Shown here: positions 62,949-64,000 of the stretch, one piece after another
Position numbering within the stretch: position 1 is the first letter of the stretch
Layout: each line of letters begins with the position of its first letter
From: Bifidobacterium catenulatum PV20-2
GTDB lineage: Bacteria; Actinomycetota; Actinomycetes; Actinomycetales; Bifidobacteriaceae
Direction: 5' to 3'
NCBI RefSeq assembly: GCF_000800455.1
Contig: NZ_CP007456.1
Location: forward strand, 1,116,001 to 1,180,000
Length of the DNA: 64,000 bases
Program-made: the position numbers and the translations under genes
The notes under the pieces: generated by a model
Seen by the model: only the letters and a program-made list of their open reading frames with translations
The model's database searches: none
What the model was told of the DNA's origin: nothing

Positions 62949-64000
62949 GAGGAAACACGTACGAATGGCGGGATAGGGAGCAGGGGAGCGGGGATTGGCG
63001 TCTGCTGCCAGCCACCCTATGCGGGTGGGCGGCAAGTCTGGCCACGCATGCTGTATTCGACTACTGCGTCGAACAGGAAGGCAGGCTCGGCGTGCTGCCG
63101 CTCGTTTTAGTGCTGACTGTGCCATTGCTGGCATTGTTAGGATTACCATTCATGCGGTCGCCTATCCTGCGATTGCCGGTTGGCATGCGGCGGGCGGTCG
63201 CGGCATGGCATTTCAGCATTATCGTATGCGTGGTCGCGGCGATGGCATGCGCGTCTTCCGCGTTGACCTACGACGTATTGCAATGGAGGGATGCGGCCTC
63301 GTACGCGGCCAGAAAGGGCGAAAGCGACGTTGTCGCGCTGATACGTACGACATCCCCTGCAGTGAATTCGAACAGACGTACGAACGATTGTCAGATCGAT
63401 GCGACGATTTCGACGATCACGGCAAGCCGGGTCACGCAACCAAGCATGATGCGGGTGCGCGTTTATGCGGACCGGCCGGACTGCGGCACGCTCAAACAAG
63501 GCGGCGAATACCGGATGCGGGGCACGCTCGCCATATCGCAATACGGTGCCATGCCACTATGGCTGACGGACATCGCCTCCGTGGAATGCATACGGGCGTC
63601 CAATCCCGCATTGCGTGTGATCGATATGATGCAGCAGGCGTTCTTCGAACAGACGTCACGGCTTTCCGACCAAGGGAAAGTACTTGTTCCCGGACTGACA
63701 TTAGGCATTCTCGGACAGGATTACATTCCTTCAGACAGCGGCAATGGCAAAACCGGCACCGGCATTGATTCCACATACGCCAATCTGCTTGAAAACGCCT
63801 TCCAACGTTCGGGCATACTGCATCTGATGGCAGTCAGCGGCGGGCATCTCGCGGTCGTTGCCACCATAGTGCGCGCCGCCTGCTCGTTCCTGCTACTGCC
63901 AAGGCGTGTCACGGCCATCGTCATCGGCATGTCATACATCATGCTGGCAATGTGCGTGTTCCCATCCGATTCAGTGTCACGCGCCCTGCTGATGGGGTTG
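62945..64000 (+). CDS. comEC: ComEC/Rec2 competence channel, partial
   Basis: ATG at 62945 overlaps the comEA stop (ATGA), showing coupling. The 352 visible residues begin MRGNTYEWRDREQGSGDWR and include several membrane segments. The OB-like middle part is followed by LVPGLTLGILGQD, then ILHLMAVSGGHLAVVA and FPSDSVSRALLMG, all hallmarks of ComEC, the channel that carries single-stranded DNA into the cell. The gene continues past the right edge. Confidence 0.93.
   Translation, partial: MRGNTYEWRDREQGSGDWRLLPATLCGWAASLATHAVFDYCVEQEGRLGVLPLVLVLTVPLLALLGLPFMRSPILRLPVGMRRAVAAWHFSIIVCVVAAMACASSALTYDVLQWRDAASYAARKGESDVVALIRTTSPAVNSNRRTNDCQIDATISTITASRVTQPSMMRVRVYADRPDCGTLKQGGEYRMRGTLAISQYGAMPLWLTDIASVECIRASNPALRVIDMMQQAFFEQTSRLSDQGKVLVPGLTLGILGQDYIPSDSGNGKTGTGIDSTYANLLENAFQRSGILHLMAVSGGHLAVVATIVRAACSFLLLPRRVTAIVIGMSYIMLAMCVFPSDSVSRALLMGL

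Overview
The window is chromosomal DNA of a high-GC Gram-positive bacterium, almost certainly a Bifidobacterium. The chromosomal genes (glmU-rsfS, icd, a guaB3-type gene, leuS-comEA-comEC, a sortase-assembled pilus, an acyl-CoA ligase) and their codon use fit that genus. The species cannot be fixed by reading alone. The left 57% (1 to about 36,476) is a prophage of siphovirus type. It ends at attR, which is the 3' half of a tRNA-Asn gene lying 150 bp upstream of a tyrosine integrase.

Prophage layout: two leftward genes at the left edge are followed by about 1.45 kb of non-coding, hairpin-rich DNA. Next comes a cluster of four phage tRNAs (Ser-CGA, Trp-CCA, Ser-GCT, Leu-CAA) with some tRNA-like debris, then a rightward late operon. 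The late operon holds an HNH nuclease, a zinc-finger protein, small and large terminase, portal, minor head protein, scaffold, decoration protein and major capsid protein. After these come four head-tail connector/completion genes, the major tail protein, tail assembly chaperones joined by a GGGAAAA -1 frameshift site, a 2,007-residue tape measure, distal tail and tail-associated proteins, and a 1,732-residue repeat-rich tail fibre. A set of small adhesion-like tail-tip genes follows, then a lysis cassette (small membrane proteins, amidase endolysin, holin). Transcription then meets the convergent integrase unit at a terminator. The immunity and replication genes and attL are not visible and should lie left of the window.

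The most striking phage feature is a run of ten G residues (31678-31687) near the end of the first of three tandem, related tail-tip genes. With nine G the gene closes with the same C-terminal motif as its neighbours (FxGDxMPxA). With the ten G present it reads out of frame through the next gene. This looks like a slippage-driven on/off switch in a receptor-binding protein, though a sequencing error has to be excluded.

Chromosomal part (36.5-64 kb): an M23 peptidase, an acyl-CoA ligase, an orphan lipoprotein binding protein, icd, guaB3, a DnaQ-like exonuclease, a DAACS symporter, then glmU-rsfS-histidine phosphatase, a Ser/Thr/Gly-rich membrane protein and tRNA-Ala. A Fic protein in AT-rich surroundings and a flavin-type oxidase-like protein follow. 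Next is a pilin plus class C sortase unit preceded by DnaA-box-like repeats, a second histidine phosphatase overlapping the sortase, a CorA transporter, a glutamate-type binding lipoprotein, leuS, comEA and the start of comEC. A roughly 45-bp element containing a DnaA-box-like nonamer occurs twice (36922 and 62094).
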